A stretch of 64,000 nucleotides of DNA, taken from assembly GCA_942492815.1 (NCBI GenBank), contig OW818658.1:4464001-4528000 (forward strand). The letters are read 5' to 3'. The notes under the pieces were generated by a model, which did no database searches, was not told the origin of the DNA, and saw only the letters and a program-made list of their open reading frames with translations. Shown here piece by piece: positions 1 through 8,500 of the stretch (positions are counted from its first letter, which is position 1; each line of letters begins with the position of its first letter). A program made the translations under genes and the position numbers. Source of the DNA: JAEUWI01 sp942492815. GTDB lineage: Bacteria > Hydrogenedentota > Hydrogenedentia > Hydrogenedentales > JAEUWI01.

Positions 1-95
1 GGGCACGCGCGCGAACGACCCAATGTCAATGTATGGGTGACTGATAGGTGCAACGGGACACGCGCTCAACCTGGTCGCGAGCGCGAGTCCGTCCC
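1..95. repeat. Diverged remnant of the 260-bp repeat family
   Basis: The stretch begins with GGCACGCGCG, has TGCAACGG-type sequence near 49 and ends in GCGCGAGTCCGTCCC at 81-95. The same blocks occur in the same order in the tail of the 260-bp units at 27261-28561. I read it as a degenerate single copy lying just upstream of the first gene. The match is by eye and the middle is poorly conserved. Confidence 0.5.
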
Positions 96-165
96 TACCC
101 CTTGCCAATTCCCCGCGCTATTGTGCATGCTTTCCCTCACAGGCAATCCACACGAAAGGACCACC

Positions 166-2103
166 ATGCTTCGCTCGTTGCCCTATTGTCTCGCACTACT
201 ACTCGCGCCCGCCCTCGCCGCGGAGCCCATCGTCCCCACGGCCCCCATCGAGCTCTTCAACGGCCGCGACCTCTCGGGCTGGTATCCCGCGCTCAAAGGC
301 CACGCGGTTGGCGAAAATCCGGGCGACATCGTGAAGGTGGCCGATGGCCTCCTCCACATCGCGGGCGACGAGCGGGGTTGCCTGAGTACGGAAGCGGCCT
401 ACGCGAACTACCGCCTCGTTGCGGAGTTCAAATGGGGCGCGGGTGCCTATGGTGATCGTGAGGGCAAGGCGCGGGACTGCGGCTTCCAGATTCACGCCAC
501 CGGCGAGGACGGAGCGTTCCACGGCCTGTGGAAGTACGCCATCGCCGCCCAGATGATTGAAGGCGGCACAGGCGACATCCTCGTGCTGGGCGACGGCACG
601 GACAGTTTTCAAGTCACGGCATCCGTGGCCGAGGAAAAGCAGGCGGAGAGCTGGCTCTTCCAGGCGGATGGGCGCATGCAGGCCGTCAACGCGGGCCGCA
701 TCAACTGGTGGGGCCGGGACCCCGAGTGGAAAGATGAGTACGGCTATCGTGGCAAGCGCGATATCGAAAAGCCCGCAGGCGAATGGAACCGTTTCGAGGT
801 CATTGCCGACGGTGCAACGCTGACCCTCTTCCTGAATGGCGTGACCGTGAACAAGGTCTACGATGTGAAACCTCGCGCGGGCCAGATCCAGATTCAGATC
901 GAGGGCGCGGAGGTCTTTTTCCGCCGCATCGCGCTGGAGCCGCTGAAGGCCGAGACGCAGCAACGCGCGAAGCGTTTCCTTTACAACAGCGACGGCGACA
1001 ACATGTTCATCTACGCCGACACGCCTATGTCACCGGAGAAGGTGTACGCTTACATCGACCCCATCGCCGAGACCCAGGCGACCACCTACTCTTTTTCTCC
1101 CAACATCGGCATGCTGTTGAATTACCCCACAAAGGTAGCCGAGCTGATCGGCCGGGAAGTGAGCGAAAAACTCGCGGCCACCGTGGCGGATGGCGTCCAG
1201 ACCAATCCGATAACCACCGAGCGCGGCGTACAGAACCTCCGCAGCCTCGTCGCGGCGGGCCATGATCCCCTCGCGCTCGTGCTGGGCCGCGCAAAGGAAA
1301 AGGGTCTGGAAACCTTCATCTCATTCCGACTCAATGAAGTCCACGCGGTGGAGTACGAGGCGCAGGACCACCTGATCCTTTCCAACTTCTGGAAGGCCCA
1401 CCCGGAATGGCGCATCGGCAAGGTGGCCGACCCGCTCAATCCTGTCTACTCCGAAATTCTCGGGCCGCGCGTCCACCCCATCGTCGGCACGTGGCTCCCC
1501 GCCGGTCTGAACTTCGCCATCCCCGAAGTCCGCGCCCAGCGCCTGGCGGAACTGAAGGAACTCGCCGAAAACTACGACGCCGACGGACTCGAACTCGACT
1601 TCCAGCGCTTTCCCATGTATTTCCCCCAAGGCCAGGAGCAGCAGCACATCGCAACCATGACCGCCTGGATGCGCGAGGTCTCCGCCATGGTGAAAGCGGC
1701 GGGCGAAAAACGCGGACGTCCCCTGCTCCTTTCCGCGCGCATCATGGCTACGCCCGAACAGAATGTCGGCATTGGCCTGGATCCCGTCACGTGGGCCAAC
1801 GAGGGCCTCATCGACTTCGTCATTGTGAGCCACTACCTGCGCAACGATTACCCCCTCCCCCTGCGCGCCTTTCGCGATCTGCTGCCGGAGGCGATGCCGA
1901 TCTACGCGTCCATAGAAGTGGAGCCGAAGGTGGAGACCTACCGCGACATCGCGCGCCAGCTCTACCTGGACGGCGCCGACGGCATCATGCTTTTCAACTT
2001 CTTCACCACCCGCGAGCGCGGCGAGGAACCGCCGATGGGGCTGCTGAAGGAACTCGGCAGCGCGGCGACGATTACGCGTCCAACCCTATCCGATCATCCA
2101 TAG
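166..2103 (+). CDS. Secreted DUF1080 (3-keto-disaccharide hydrolase-like) protein with C-terminal TIM-barrel glycosidase-like domain
   Basis: The 645-residue product has an N-terminal signal peptide (MLRSLPYCLALLLAPALA, cleavage near AEP), so it acts outside the cytoplasm. Residues about 26-260 fit DUF1080, with the hallmark ELFNGRDLSGW near residue 28; this laminin-G/concanavalin-like fold is associated with keto-sugar and glycan breakdown. Residues about 270-640 look like a glycoside-hydrolase TIM barrel of the GHL10/DUF187 kind, with an acidic strand end YDADGLELDFQRFP near residue 469. The reading frame is open further upstream to 37, but the ATG at 166 gives a clean signal peptide and has an AAAGGA-type ribosome site just before it. 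A role in extracellular polysaccharide degradation is inferred; the substrate cannot be read from the sequence. Confidence 0.85.
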   Translation: MLRSLPYCLALLLAPALAAEPIVPTAPIELFNGRDLSGWYPALKGHAVGENPGDIVKVADGLLHIAGDERGCLSTEAAYANYRLVAEFKWGAGAYGDREGKARDCGFQIHATGEDGAFHGLWKYAIAAQMIEGGTGDILVLGDGTDSFQVTASVAEEKQAESWLFQADGRMQAVNAGRINWWGRDPEWKDEYGYRGKRDIEKPAGEWNRFEVIADGATLTLFLNGVTVNKVYDVKPRAGQIQIQIEGAEVFFRRIALEPLKAETQQRAKRFLYNSDGDNMFIYADTPMSPEKVYAYIDPIAETQATTYSFSPNIGMLLNYPTKVAELIGREVSEKLAATVADGVQTNPITTERGVQNLRSLVAAGHDPLALVLGRAKEKGLETFISFRLNEVHAVEYEAQDHLILSNFWKAHPEWRIGKVADPLNPVYSEILGPRVHPIVGTWLPAGLNFAIPEVRAQRLAELKELAENYDADGLELDFQRFPMYFPQGQEQQHIATMTAWMREVSAMVKAAGEKRGRPLLLSARIMATPEQNVGIGLDPVTWANEGLIDFVIVSHYLRNDYPLPLRAFRDLLPEAMPIYASIEVEPKVETYRDIARQLYLDGADGIMLFNFFTTRERGEEPPMGLLKELGSAATITRPTLSDHP

Positions 2104-2140
2104 TCGCCATCGACCGGTTTAAATTCGGAGCTCATATCAC

Positions 2141-2785
2141 ATGTCCCAGCCCCTGTTTCCCTACGCTCTGCAGCCACTCTTGATTTCGACCATTGAAGAC
2201 GGAAGCTGGCACCCGGGTATTGGCGATCCGACGATTCTCGGATGGTCAATCACCCTGTGCTATATCCTGGCGGCAACACTGTGTCTCCGCCGTGCGTGGC
2301 GTTCCCGTAGCGACACCCGCTCGCCGAAAAAGCTCGTTATTTTCTGGACCGCGTGCGGGCTTCTGATGCTGCTGCTTTGTGCAAACAAGCAGTTCGATCT
2401 CCATCAACTTCTTACGGAAATCGGACGACACTGGGCGCAAAAAGACGGATGGTTCGAGAATCGCCGGGCCGTTCAGGCGATGTTCGTAAAAGGTCTGGCC
2501 GTTGCCACCGCAGCGGCCCTGCTCGCCTCCTTGTGGTTTGTGCGGGGAATGGGGCGACATTGTTACCTGGCCCTGGTCGGACTTGTTTTTACGGCGGGTT
2601 ATATTGTGTTCCGCGCGGCCGGGTTCCATCACATCGAACGAATCCTGGGCATCGATACGGACGGCTTTGCGATACGGTGGTTCCTGGAGTTGAGCGGCAT
2701 ATTCATCACCGGCGCGGCGGCGCTGGCGGCGGACTGGCCGTCGCACGCTGACGACTCGGTGCTAGAACGCGCGGCGAAACCCTGA
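2141..2785 (+). CDS. Small multipass membrane protein, paralogue of the next gene
   Basis: The 214-residue product has about five hydrophobic segments (roughly residues 28-48, 64-84, 115-140, 145-165 and 180-200). I do not recognise the family. Near the N-terminus it carries GSWHPGIGDPT followed by a segment ending CLRRAWRSR, then LLCANKQFDLHQLLTEIGR. All three stretches recur in the next gene, so the two arose by tandem duplication. The conserved N/K/Q/D/H cluster after the second helix could be a functional site, but no activity can be assigned. It is the first of five co-directional membrane-protein genes. Confidence 0.75.
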   Translation: MSQPLFPYALQPLLISTIEDGSWHPGIGDPTILGWSITLCYILAATLCLRRAWRSRSDTRSPKKLVIFWTACGLLMLLLCANKQFDLHQLLTEIGRHWAQKDGWFENRRAVQAMFVKGLAVATAAALLASLWFVRGMGRHCYLALVGLVFTAGYIVFRAAGFHHIERILGIDTDGFAIRWFLELSGIFITGAAALAADWPSHADDSVLERAAKP

Positions 2786-2969
2786 CGCCCTTCTTTCACG
2801 CTCGCAATGTCCTGCGATACATCTGGTCTGTCGCGTTAGATTCTGTTACACGGCACCGCTGGCCCTTCGAGACGCTCCTTGCCAAATCTCTTCGCATCGG
2901 TGCATGCTTCCCCCTCCAGGCGCAGCCGGAATGTTCAGCCCAATCAAGAAACCGAGAACTGAGTAAGCA

Positions 2970-3608
2970 ATGAACCAGAGCATGTCAACTTGTACCATCA
3001 CCCTCTTTAACCTGGGCTACATCGAAGCCGGTCAATGGCATCCGGGCATCAGCGATCCAACGCCCATGGGCGTTATCATCTTTGTGTGCTATTTCATCGG
3101 TGCGGCGGTCTGCGGCGTACGCGCATGGCGCTGCCTTTACAGCCCCGCGTTGCGCCGGAGTTATTTCCGCTTCTGGGTGTTCTGCGGGATTGCCCTCTTC
3201 CTATTCGGCCTCAACAAGCAACTCGACCTGCACCAGTTGATCTCCCAATTGGGCCGGGACTGGGCCCGGTCGGACGGCTGGTATCAAGACCGGCGCGAGT
3301 TTCAGTCCATCGTCATTAAGTGCCTCGCGGGTGCCAGTGCGGCAACCCTGCTCGCCACCTGGTGGACCCTCCGCGGCATGCCCTTCCGCTTCTACGTCGC
3401 GTTGCTCGGTCTCATGATTCTCGGGTTCTATGTCCTTGTCCGCGCGGCCTCCTTTCACCAGGTGGACCACTTTCTCGGCCTGGGTACCGACGGCTTCCGC
3501 CTGGCTTGGGTGGTAGAGCTGGGCGGAATAGCCATAACCACAGCGGCCGCCCTGGTTCCGGATCGGCCGACGCCCGAGAGCGGCACCGGGGAGGAGCGCG
3601 GCGAATAG
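2970..3608 (+). CDS. Small multipass membrane protein, paralogue of the preceding gene
   Basis: The 212-residue product aligns along its whole length with the upstream gene: GQWHPGISDPTPMG, GVRAWRCLY, FGLNKQLDLHQLISQLGRDWA and FHQVDHFLGLGTDGF all have counterparts there. It has about five predicted membrane helices. The shared motif is LNKQxDLHQL. A 184-bp spacer with nothing recognisable separates the two copies, so they may have separate promoters. The start could be the ATG at 2970 or the Met four codons later (MSTCTITL). Function unknown. Confidence 0.75.
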   Translation: MNQSMSTCTITLFNLGYIEAGQWHPGISDPTPMGVIIFVCYFIGAAVCGVRAWRCLYSPALRRSYFRFWVFCGIALFLFGLNKQLDLHQLISQLGRDWARSDGWYQDRREFQSIVIKCLAGASAATLLATWWTLRGMPFRFYVALLGLMILGFYVLVRAASFHQVDHFLGLGTDGFRLAWVVELGGIAITTAAALVPDRPTPESGTGEERGE

Positions 3609-3715
3609 AAACCGTCCGGACTGTACGATTGTATTTCGCCCAACACCTTACTATACTGCGGTATCAATCTCGACCCGGCTCAGTCGCGGGACACGGCGAA
3701 TCGAATCAAGGCAGC

Positions 3716-3732
3716 GGGAGGCGCACACCATT
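3716..3732 (+). promoter_or_regulatory. Shine-Dalgarno GGGAGG and putative ATT start codon
   Basis: GGGAGG at 3716-3721 is followed, after 8 bases, by ATT at 3730-3732 in the frame of the RDD gene. No ATG, GTG or TTG lies between the upstream in-frame region and the first zinc-ribbon cysteine pair, so this site decides the start. ATT is a rare initiator known from infC. Confidence 0.5.
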
Positions 3733-4341
3733 ACCGAATGGAGTATCAGACCGGCCCCGGAGGAGTACGAGCTTTCAGAGCACTCCTGCTCCCGCTGCCG
3801 CAAGACCTTGCCGCCCGAGGCCCTGATGATCTATCAGAGAGCGAAATTCTGCGCCCCCTGCAAGCGAGACTATTTCCAGCATATCGCTCAGGGTACCCTG
3901 TCCCTGAAAGTTACGCCGCCCCACTATTTCGCCCGGCGCGCCATGGCAAAAATGGTCGACGGCAACCTGATCGCCCTGCTCCAGTTCGCCATTTCGGCAA
4001 CCTTGACTCCGCTTGCAGGGGCCCCCGACGCAAACTGGCCTCTGGCTGCTTCGGCGGGCACCGCCCTGGCCATATTTGTGGCGGGAAGCACCATCACAAC
4101 AGCGCGCACAGGAGGAACGCCCGGCAAACAGTTGTTCCATCTGCAGGTCACCTACCGGGACGGCTCGCCTCTCGGCCTCGGCGGCGCGTTCATGCGCGCC
4201 ATAGCGGAACTCCTCAGCGTGGCGTGCCTGGGCCTGGGCTATTTCATCAGCGACAGCCAGGGAGAGCGCCGTACGCTTCATGATCGCATCAGCGGAACGA
4301 TCGTGATCGCCCGAAGTGGAGGCTGGCCTTGGACACGGTAA
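3730..4341 (+). CDS. Zinc-ribbon RDD-family membrane protein
   Basis: An N-terminal zinc ribbon (Cys20-x2-Cys23 and Cys41-x2-Cys44, counting from the ATT) precedes an RDD domain. The RDD helices include NLIALLQFAISATLTPL and a later GTPGKQLFHLQVTYRDG, and a second helix pair ends near HDRISGTIVI. RDD proteins are small membrane proteins, some acting as ion or solute carriers. If translation began at the first standard starts (TTG 3808 or ATG 3829), the first CxxC would be lost and the zinc site would be half-built. Its end overlaps the next gene by 13 bases, so the two are probably translationally coupled. Family assignment is fairly secure; the start is not. Confidence 0.7.
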   Translation: MTEWSIRPAPEEYELSEHSCSRCRKTLPPEALMIYQRAKFCAPCKRDYFQHIAQGTLSLKVTPPHYFARRAMAKMVDGNLIALLQFAISATLTPLAGAPDANWPLAASAGTALAIFVAGSTITTARTGGTPGKQLFHLQVTYRDGSPLGLGGAFMRAIAELLSVACLGLGYFISDSQGERRTLHDRISGTIVIARSGGWPWTR

Positions 4342-4955
4342 TCACGCCATGCCTGCGTTGCACCCGCCCCCTGGCCATCGACACAATGCCGGAAGAACCC
4401 CAGGAACTGCGCTGTGGCCATTGCCACGCGAAACAAATTCAGGCTATCTACCCTGCTGCCTATGGAGAACGGGAGGACTCAGCTTCGATCCCGGCGGCCG
4501 ACGATGGGGCTACGTGCTACTTTCACCTAACGTCCGACGCGGCCAATCTGTGCGACGATTGCGGGCGCTATCTCTGCGACGTGTGTACGCTGCCCATTCC
4601 CATGCCTGCGAACAACCCACCAGACTTCCCCCGGCAACTCTGCCCGGCATGTTTTGAGAACCGGGTGCAGCGCGAAGTGAGTGAAATGCAATGGGACCTT
4701 TTTCGCACCAGCTATCCGCGCTATGACGTTATCGCGGGCGTGCTGATTGTGGCCCCGATCGTCTTCTTTCCCCTGGCCCTGTTTTCCATCTTCACGTTTC
4801 CAGCGGCCGTCTATATCTTGCTACGCCACTGGCGGCACAACCGAACGCCGGTTGAACGTTTTCGGCGCAGCATGATCGTGACCCTCGGCGTGGGGATCTT
4901 TGGTATCGCCGTCTGGCTGCTTATCGTCGCCAACGCTATCGTGGAGAGCTTCTGA
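4329..4955 (+). CDS. Zinc-ribbon/B-box-like membrane protein
   Basis: The 208-residue product starts at a TTG inside the end of the RDD gene. It has an N-terminal zinc ribbon (PCLRC near residue 8 and RCGHC near 29), then a second cysteine-rich unit (CYFH, CDDCGRYLCDVC, LCPAC) that resembles a B-box-type zinc finger. Two or three C-terminal membrane helices follow (about residues 135-160 and 185-205). This architecture often occurs beside RDD genes and suggests a membrane protein with a cytosolic zinc-binding head. Function unknown. Confidence 0.7.
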   Translation: MDTVITPCLRCTRPLAIDTMPEEPQELRCGHCHAKQIQAIYPAAYGEREDSASIPAADDGATCYFHLTSDAANLCDDCGRYLCDVCTLPIPMPANNPPDFPRQLCPACFENRVQREVSEMQWDLFRTSYPRYDVIAGVLIVAPIVFFPLALFSIFTFPAAVYILLRHWRHNRTPVERFRRSMIVTLGVGIFGIAVWLLIVANAIVESF

Positions 4956-4956
4956 G

Positions 4957-5976
4957 ATGGTGACGGAAAAGTCCGCCCCAATCAAGAATGACTACATCCG
5001 ACTGGCCGGAAGAATCCATGACCGTTCCACCGGCGTCCCACGACTCTACCTGGGCCCCAACCACCTGCTGATTTTGAAGCTCAAGAACCGGCGCGAAGTC
5101 GCTCGGCGATTCTACTATGAAGACATCACCGCGCTCCGCTGCGTGCCGACTTGGTGGGGATATCTCATTGACGGCGCCGTTTGGGCCATCGCTGCCTTGT
5201 TCTTGCTCAACTATCTTACCCACCCAGACCCGGGACCGGGCGCAGAGGCGGTCGTCATCACCACCACGTTCATCGCGGGTATCGCCCAGATGGCAAGTTG
5301 GCTCCGAGGCCCCACGTGCAGGACTTGGCTGCACACGGCGAACCACACCGAACTGCTCACCAGCCTGGGACGCTATGATGCCGCTCGTCGCGCCATCGCA
5401 CTGCTCCATGATCGAATTGTCGAGGCTCAGGCGGAGCGCTACGGGGAAGATATCGACGTGGCGCGGATATTCAAACCTGACGTTCCCATCGAATCGCCCG
5501 CCGAAGACGTGCTCATTCGCCGACATGACGCCCGATTGATGAAGAGCGCCTTTTCTATTGCCTTGTTTTCAGTCTTTCTCGGCTGCCTCGATTTCTTCTA
5601 CGGCAACGATGGTACTATTGCCCTCGGGCTGTGGATTGCAATAGCTTCCGCCACACTCTGCACTGCGGCCATTGTCCGCAGCTACGGCACCGACTGCCCG
5701 CCCAACGCCCGCAGAGCCTGCTTTCTGCTTCTGGCCACGACGACCTTATCGATCCCAATTACCCTGGCCGCCATGGCCTTTCTCGCCCTGAACGGCGTCG
5801 ATCCAATGACTGCCGACAGCATTCGGGATGTCCATCCCAGCGACGGATTGCAGTTCGTCGTCATGGTGGGGCTCCACGCCGGTATGGTCCTGTTCGACGC
5901 GACCTGCGCGATCACCGGACTGGTTGCGCTGTCTCGCAATCCAACATCGTGGATTTCGAGCGCCCCGCCGCGCTAA
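4957..5976 (+). CDS. Multipass membrane protein with possible PH-like N-terminal domain
   Basis: The ATG at 4957 lies one base after the preceding stop codon, which supports an operon. The 339-residue product has a soluble N-terminus (residues about 1-60) with the pattern RLYLGPNHLLILKLKNRREVARRFYYEDITAL, shown here only as a family hint of a PH-like strand set. Two helices come next (about 65-105), then a soluble loop, then four C-terminal helices (about 195-325). I do not recognise it as a named family. It is the last gene of the forward cluster and ends five bases from the convergent Fic gene. Confidence 0.65.
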   Translation: MVTEKSAPIKNDYIRLAGRIHDRSTGVPRLYLGPNHLLILKLKNRREVARRFYYEDITALRCVPTWWGYLIDGAVWAIAALFLLNYLTHPDPGPGAEAVVITTTFIAGIAQMASWLRGPTCRTWLHTANHTELLTSLGRYDAARRAIALLHDRIVEAQAERYGEDIDVARIFKPDVPIESPAEDVLIRRHDARLMKSAFSIALFSVFLGCLDFFYGNDGTIALGLWIAIASATLCTAAIVRSYGTDCPPNARRACFLLLATTTLSIPITLAAMAFLALNGVDPMTADSIRDVHPSDGLQFVVMVGLHAGMVLFDATCAITGLVALSRNPTSWISSAPPR

Positions 5977-5981
5977 GTTCG

Positions 5982-7544
5982 TCAGTTTTCCAAGTCAGGC
6001 GATGCACTATAGGCCGCAAGCGCCTCCCGCACCCGATCGCTTCCGTACCCAGTGCGAACCGCCTCTTCGAGGCGTGCAATCTCGTCGTCCGAAAGCACGC
6101 TGAAGAGCTCTCGCTTACGCGCCGAAAGTCGCCCATCGTTTTGCAGACAGCACTGAATGAACCGGTCGATCAAGCGATCAGGCATATCTACAATTTCCTG
6201 GATCGCGTGCTTGGTCTCGTCGTAACTGGCGATAAAGGCGAGCTCCTGGGGCAATTCCGTGTCGATGGTTGACTCGACAAAGCGATAAAGGGCCTCGGCC
6301 TGCGCAGTCAGGTCGATGTAGCGATACCATCGCGCGGTATCGTTGTGCACCGTCAGCCGCCCTTCGTCATCCTGGGAATAGTCGACAAGCGGCGTGAGTT
6401 GTCGCGAAAATGCCTCCAGCGACTCGTCGTAGGCCTGACGGCTACGCAGCATGGCCGCCGAAACCGGGAAAATGAGGCCATCGGGAGTAAAGCCGCGCCG
6501 TGCCAGAATGTTGTGAATCAGGAAGCGATGGATCCGTCCGTTTCCATCCTCGAAGGGATGGATAAACACGAAGCCATAGGCAATCGCAGCGGCGTGAACC
6601 ACCGGGGACAGGCCGCCCGACTCGATTCGACGGTGCGAGGCTATCAGCCCGTCGACAAGGCTCTCCACATCTTCGGGCTTGGGGCTGACGTAGTGAATTC
6701 GCTGCTTGTTCCAGTAAATCGTTTCGCCCACATAATTCTGGGTAGCGCGGTATCCGGTCTCTTGATAGGGCCCGGGGACAATGCGGTTTTGCAGTGCTAT
6801 CAACGGCTCGCGCTCGCAGAAGTCTTCCTCCTCCGCTCGTTCCAGCAGCGTGAGAAATCGTGCAATTCGGTCTGCCGAGATTTCCTCATGCTCGATGGCG
6901 AAGGAGGACTTCGTCTCTCGGGTATATAGATACCCCAGTGCCCGCCGGATTACCCGCTCGGAGTATCCCGCCACTACTTCACGGCACCGCTCGCCCAGAT
7001 CCGTCGAGTCGAACGCCCGAAGCGTCTCCGTGCGTTGAATGATCGGACAAAAGCCCCGATCGCCCAGGAGGTTGTCGTCGATGCGCTGTCGCCTCACACG
7101 CTTTGGCGCACCGAGCGTGTAGTAGGTTTCCGGGTCAAGCAGGTCAACATAATTGCCCTGGGTTATATCGTCTAGCGGCAAACGGCGTCCGGTCAGGAAT
7201 TCGTACAGATACCACAAACGCCGGGCGTAGCGCCCCGTGGGTTTGGACTGGATGTAGGACAACAACTCTTCTTCGACCGGCTGCTGGAAGAGCAAGTCAA
7301 GAAACGCCAGGTTGACCCCGTCGTACTTTAGAGCGAACTCCAGATGATCACCGAGGGAATCTCCAGGCCAAAAGCTGCTGGGATAAGTCTCATCAACGAA
7401 GGGACCTTCAATCTGCGTTCGGTAGATTTTTGCTTCGGACACGCGGGACCGATGCCTGTTGCGAATAACGCGCAGGGCGTACCGGTTGGCAAGGGCGGCG
7501 TAGCCCGCCGGTCGAGCGTCTGTATCCAAAGTGAAAGTGGCCAT
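5982..7544 (-). CDS. Fic-domain protein (probable adenylyltransferase, class II)
   Basis: The 520-residue product carries the Fic catalytic motif HPFEDGNGRIHR at residues 329-340 (catalytic His329). Fic enzymes usually move AMP from ATP onto a hydroxyl side chain of a target protein. A candidate autoinhibitory motif SSFAIEHE lies upstream at 213-220; with its glutamate it matches the [S/T]xxxE inhibitory helix found N-terminal to the core in class II Fic proteins, so activity is probably self-restrained. Residues 1-200 and the C-terminal 120 residues (probably a winged-helix region) are extra to the core. No antitoxin-like partner gene is adjacent. A promoter and five phased repeats precede it, suggesting autoregulation. 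No clear ribosome site is visible before the ATG. Confidence 0.88.
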   Translation of the reverse strand: MATFTLDTDARPAGYAALANRYALRVIRNRHRSRVSEAKIYRTQIEGPFVDETYPSSFWPGDSLGDHLEFALKYDGVNLAFLDLLFQQPVEEELLSYIQSKPTGRYARRLWYLYEFLTGRRLPLDDITQGNYVDLLDPETYYTLGAPKRVRRQRIDDNLLGDRGFCPIIQRTETLRAFDSTDLGERCREVVAGYSERVIRRALGYLYTRETKSSFAIEHEEISADRIARFLTLLERAEEEDFCEREPLIALQNRIVPGPYQETGYRATQNYVGETIYWNKQRIHYVSPKPEDVESLVDGLIASHRRIESGGLSPVVHAAAIAYGFVFIHPFEDGNGRIHRFLIHNILARRGFTPDGLIFPVSAAMLRSRQAYDESLEAFSRQLTPLVDYSQDDEGRLTVHNDTARWYRYIDLTAQAEALYRFVESTIDTELPQELAFIASYDETKHAIQEIVDMPDRLIDRFIQCCLQNDGRLSARKRELFSVLSDDEIARLEEAVRTGYGSDRVREALAAYSASPDLEN

Positions 7545-7560
7545 CGTGCGTCATTCAAGG

Positions 7561-7702
7561 AAAAACTATTACGAGTCAGGAAATATAGTTATTTATTAGT
7601 ATATCGCCTTAAAAACGATTACGTCAACTGAAAAACGATTACAGATCTTGGATTCTATTTCAAAATGATTACAAATAGCCATCTCTGCGAAAAAACTGTT
7701 AC
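7561..7702. repeat. Five AAAAACGATTAC-like direct repeats (iteron-like operator)
   Basis: Twelve-base repeats begin at 7561, 7611, 7631, 7661 and 7691. Two are AAAAACGATTAC exactly, one is AAAAACTATTAC, and the last two have two mismatches each. The offsets are 50, 20, 30 and 30 bp, all multiples of 10, so all copies lie on roughly the same face of the helix. They fill the AT-rich gap before the Fic gene, and one overlaps its promoter spacer. This is the expected layout for cooperative binding of a regulator. Confidence 0.75.
7598..7627 (-). promoter_or_regulatory. Sigma70-type promoter of the Fic gene
   Basis: On the reverse strand TTGACG (7627-7622) is followed by an 18-base spacer and TATACT (7603-7598). 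The start codon at 7544 would lie about 45 bases downstream of transcription start. The repeat at 7611-7622 fills most of the spacer and touches the -35 box, so a protein bound there should control this promoter. Confidence 0.6.
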
Positions 7703-7714
7703 AAATTCAGCCTG

Positions 7715-8500
7715 TCAGTCCCCAAACGCCAGCCGCCGCACCTGGGCCGCCACCTTGGCGAAGCGCTTTTCGATCCCCGGAGCCCCTTTCTTGACCGCGA
7801 TGAGGTCTACCCGCGTCGTCCTCCGGCGCGGCGTCTTCCAGTTTTCCGCGTCGACAGCCGCCAGAATATCGAAGCCCGCTTTTTCCAGCAGACGCTTGAC
7901 CAGCGCCAGGTCATAGACTCGCTCCCGAATCACCGACGTGTTCCCGGTGTTGATGCGGACGTAGGACTCCGCGATGGCCTTCTTCTTGTCGTATTCACTG
8001 GCCCAGCGGCTCGTGAACCCGTCGTTGTCCTCGGTCCAGGACTGCCCCTCGAAGTGCTCCGTCACCATGCGCTCGGTGATGATATCCGCATAGAGAATCC
8101 CGCCGTCGCGCAGGGCGCCGTGAAATTGCACGAAGGCCTCCGCGAGTTCCTCTTCCTCAAGCAGAAAATTCAGGCTGTCAAAGAGGCAGGTGATGAGGTC
8201 GAAGGACTCCCGATAGGGCAGGGCGCGCAGGTCGGCAACCGCGAGCGGCGGAGCGGTGTCCTTCTTCTTCCCGGCCTGGATCATGGCTGGGGAGAGATCG
8301 CTGCCCATGCTGTCCCAGCCGGTCTTGCGGAGCATGGTCACGAGCGTGGCCGTACCGCAGGCGGCGTCCAGATGGCGAATCGGTCCCTTCACCAGATCCG
8401 CGAGGGCGGTGGTCGCAAAAAACCACCGATCATAGTTCACATGGGACATGAGCGGATCGTAGTAGCGGGCCAGATCCGCAAAGGCGTCCGGAGCGTTCAC
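7715..8500 (-). CDS. Class I SAM-dependent methyltransferase
   Basis: The 261-residue product has the Rossmann methyltransferase layout: motif I HLDAACGTATL near residue 43, the acidic strand-2 end SDLSPAMI near 67, a third motif ADLRALP, and motif IV FDLITCLFDSLNFL. The substrate is not evident; the closest recognisable type is the small-molecule Methyltransf_11/25 group. Its start codon overlaps the stop of yqeK by four bases (ATGA), placing it last in the proA-nadD-yqeK cluster. A link to NAD or nucleotide metabolism is only suggested by that position. Confidence 0.82.
   Translation of the reverse strand: MNAPDAFADLARYYDPLMSHVNYDRWFFATTALADLVKGPIRHLDAACGTATLVTMLRKTGWDSMGSDLSPAMIQAGKKKDTAPPLAVADLRALPYRESFDLITCLFDSLNFLLEEEELAEAFVQFHGALRDGGILYADIITERMVTEHFEGQSWTEDNDGFTSRWASEYDKKKAIAESYVRINTGNTSVIRERVYDLALVKRLLEKAGFDILAAVDAENWKTPRRRTTRVDLIAVKKGAPGIEKRFAKVAAQVRRLAFGD

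Noticed and set aside
199..963. 254-codon reverse frame opposite the first gene
   Set aside because: It is a shadow of the signal-peptide/DUF1080 coding sequence without any recognisable motif or start signal.
7561..7702. Iterons as a plasmid-type replication origin
   Set aside because: There is no rep or par gene, and the surroundings are chromosomal housekeeping genes; overlap with a promoter favours an operator.
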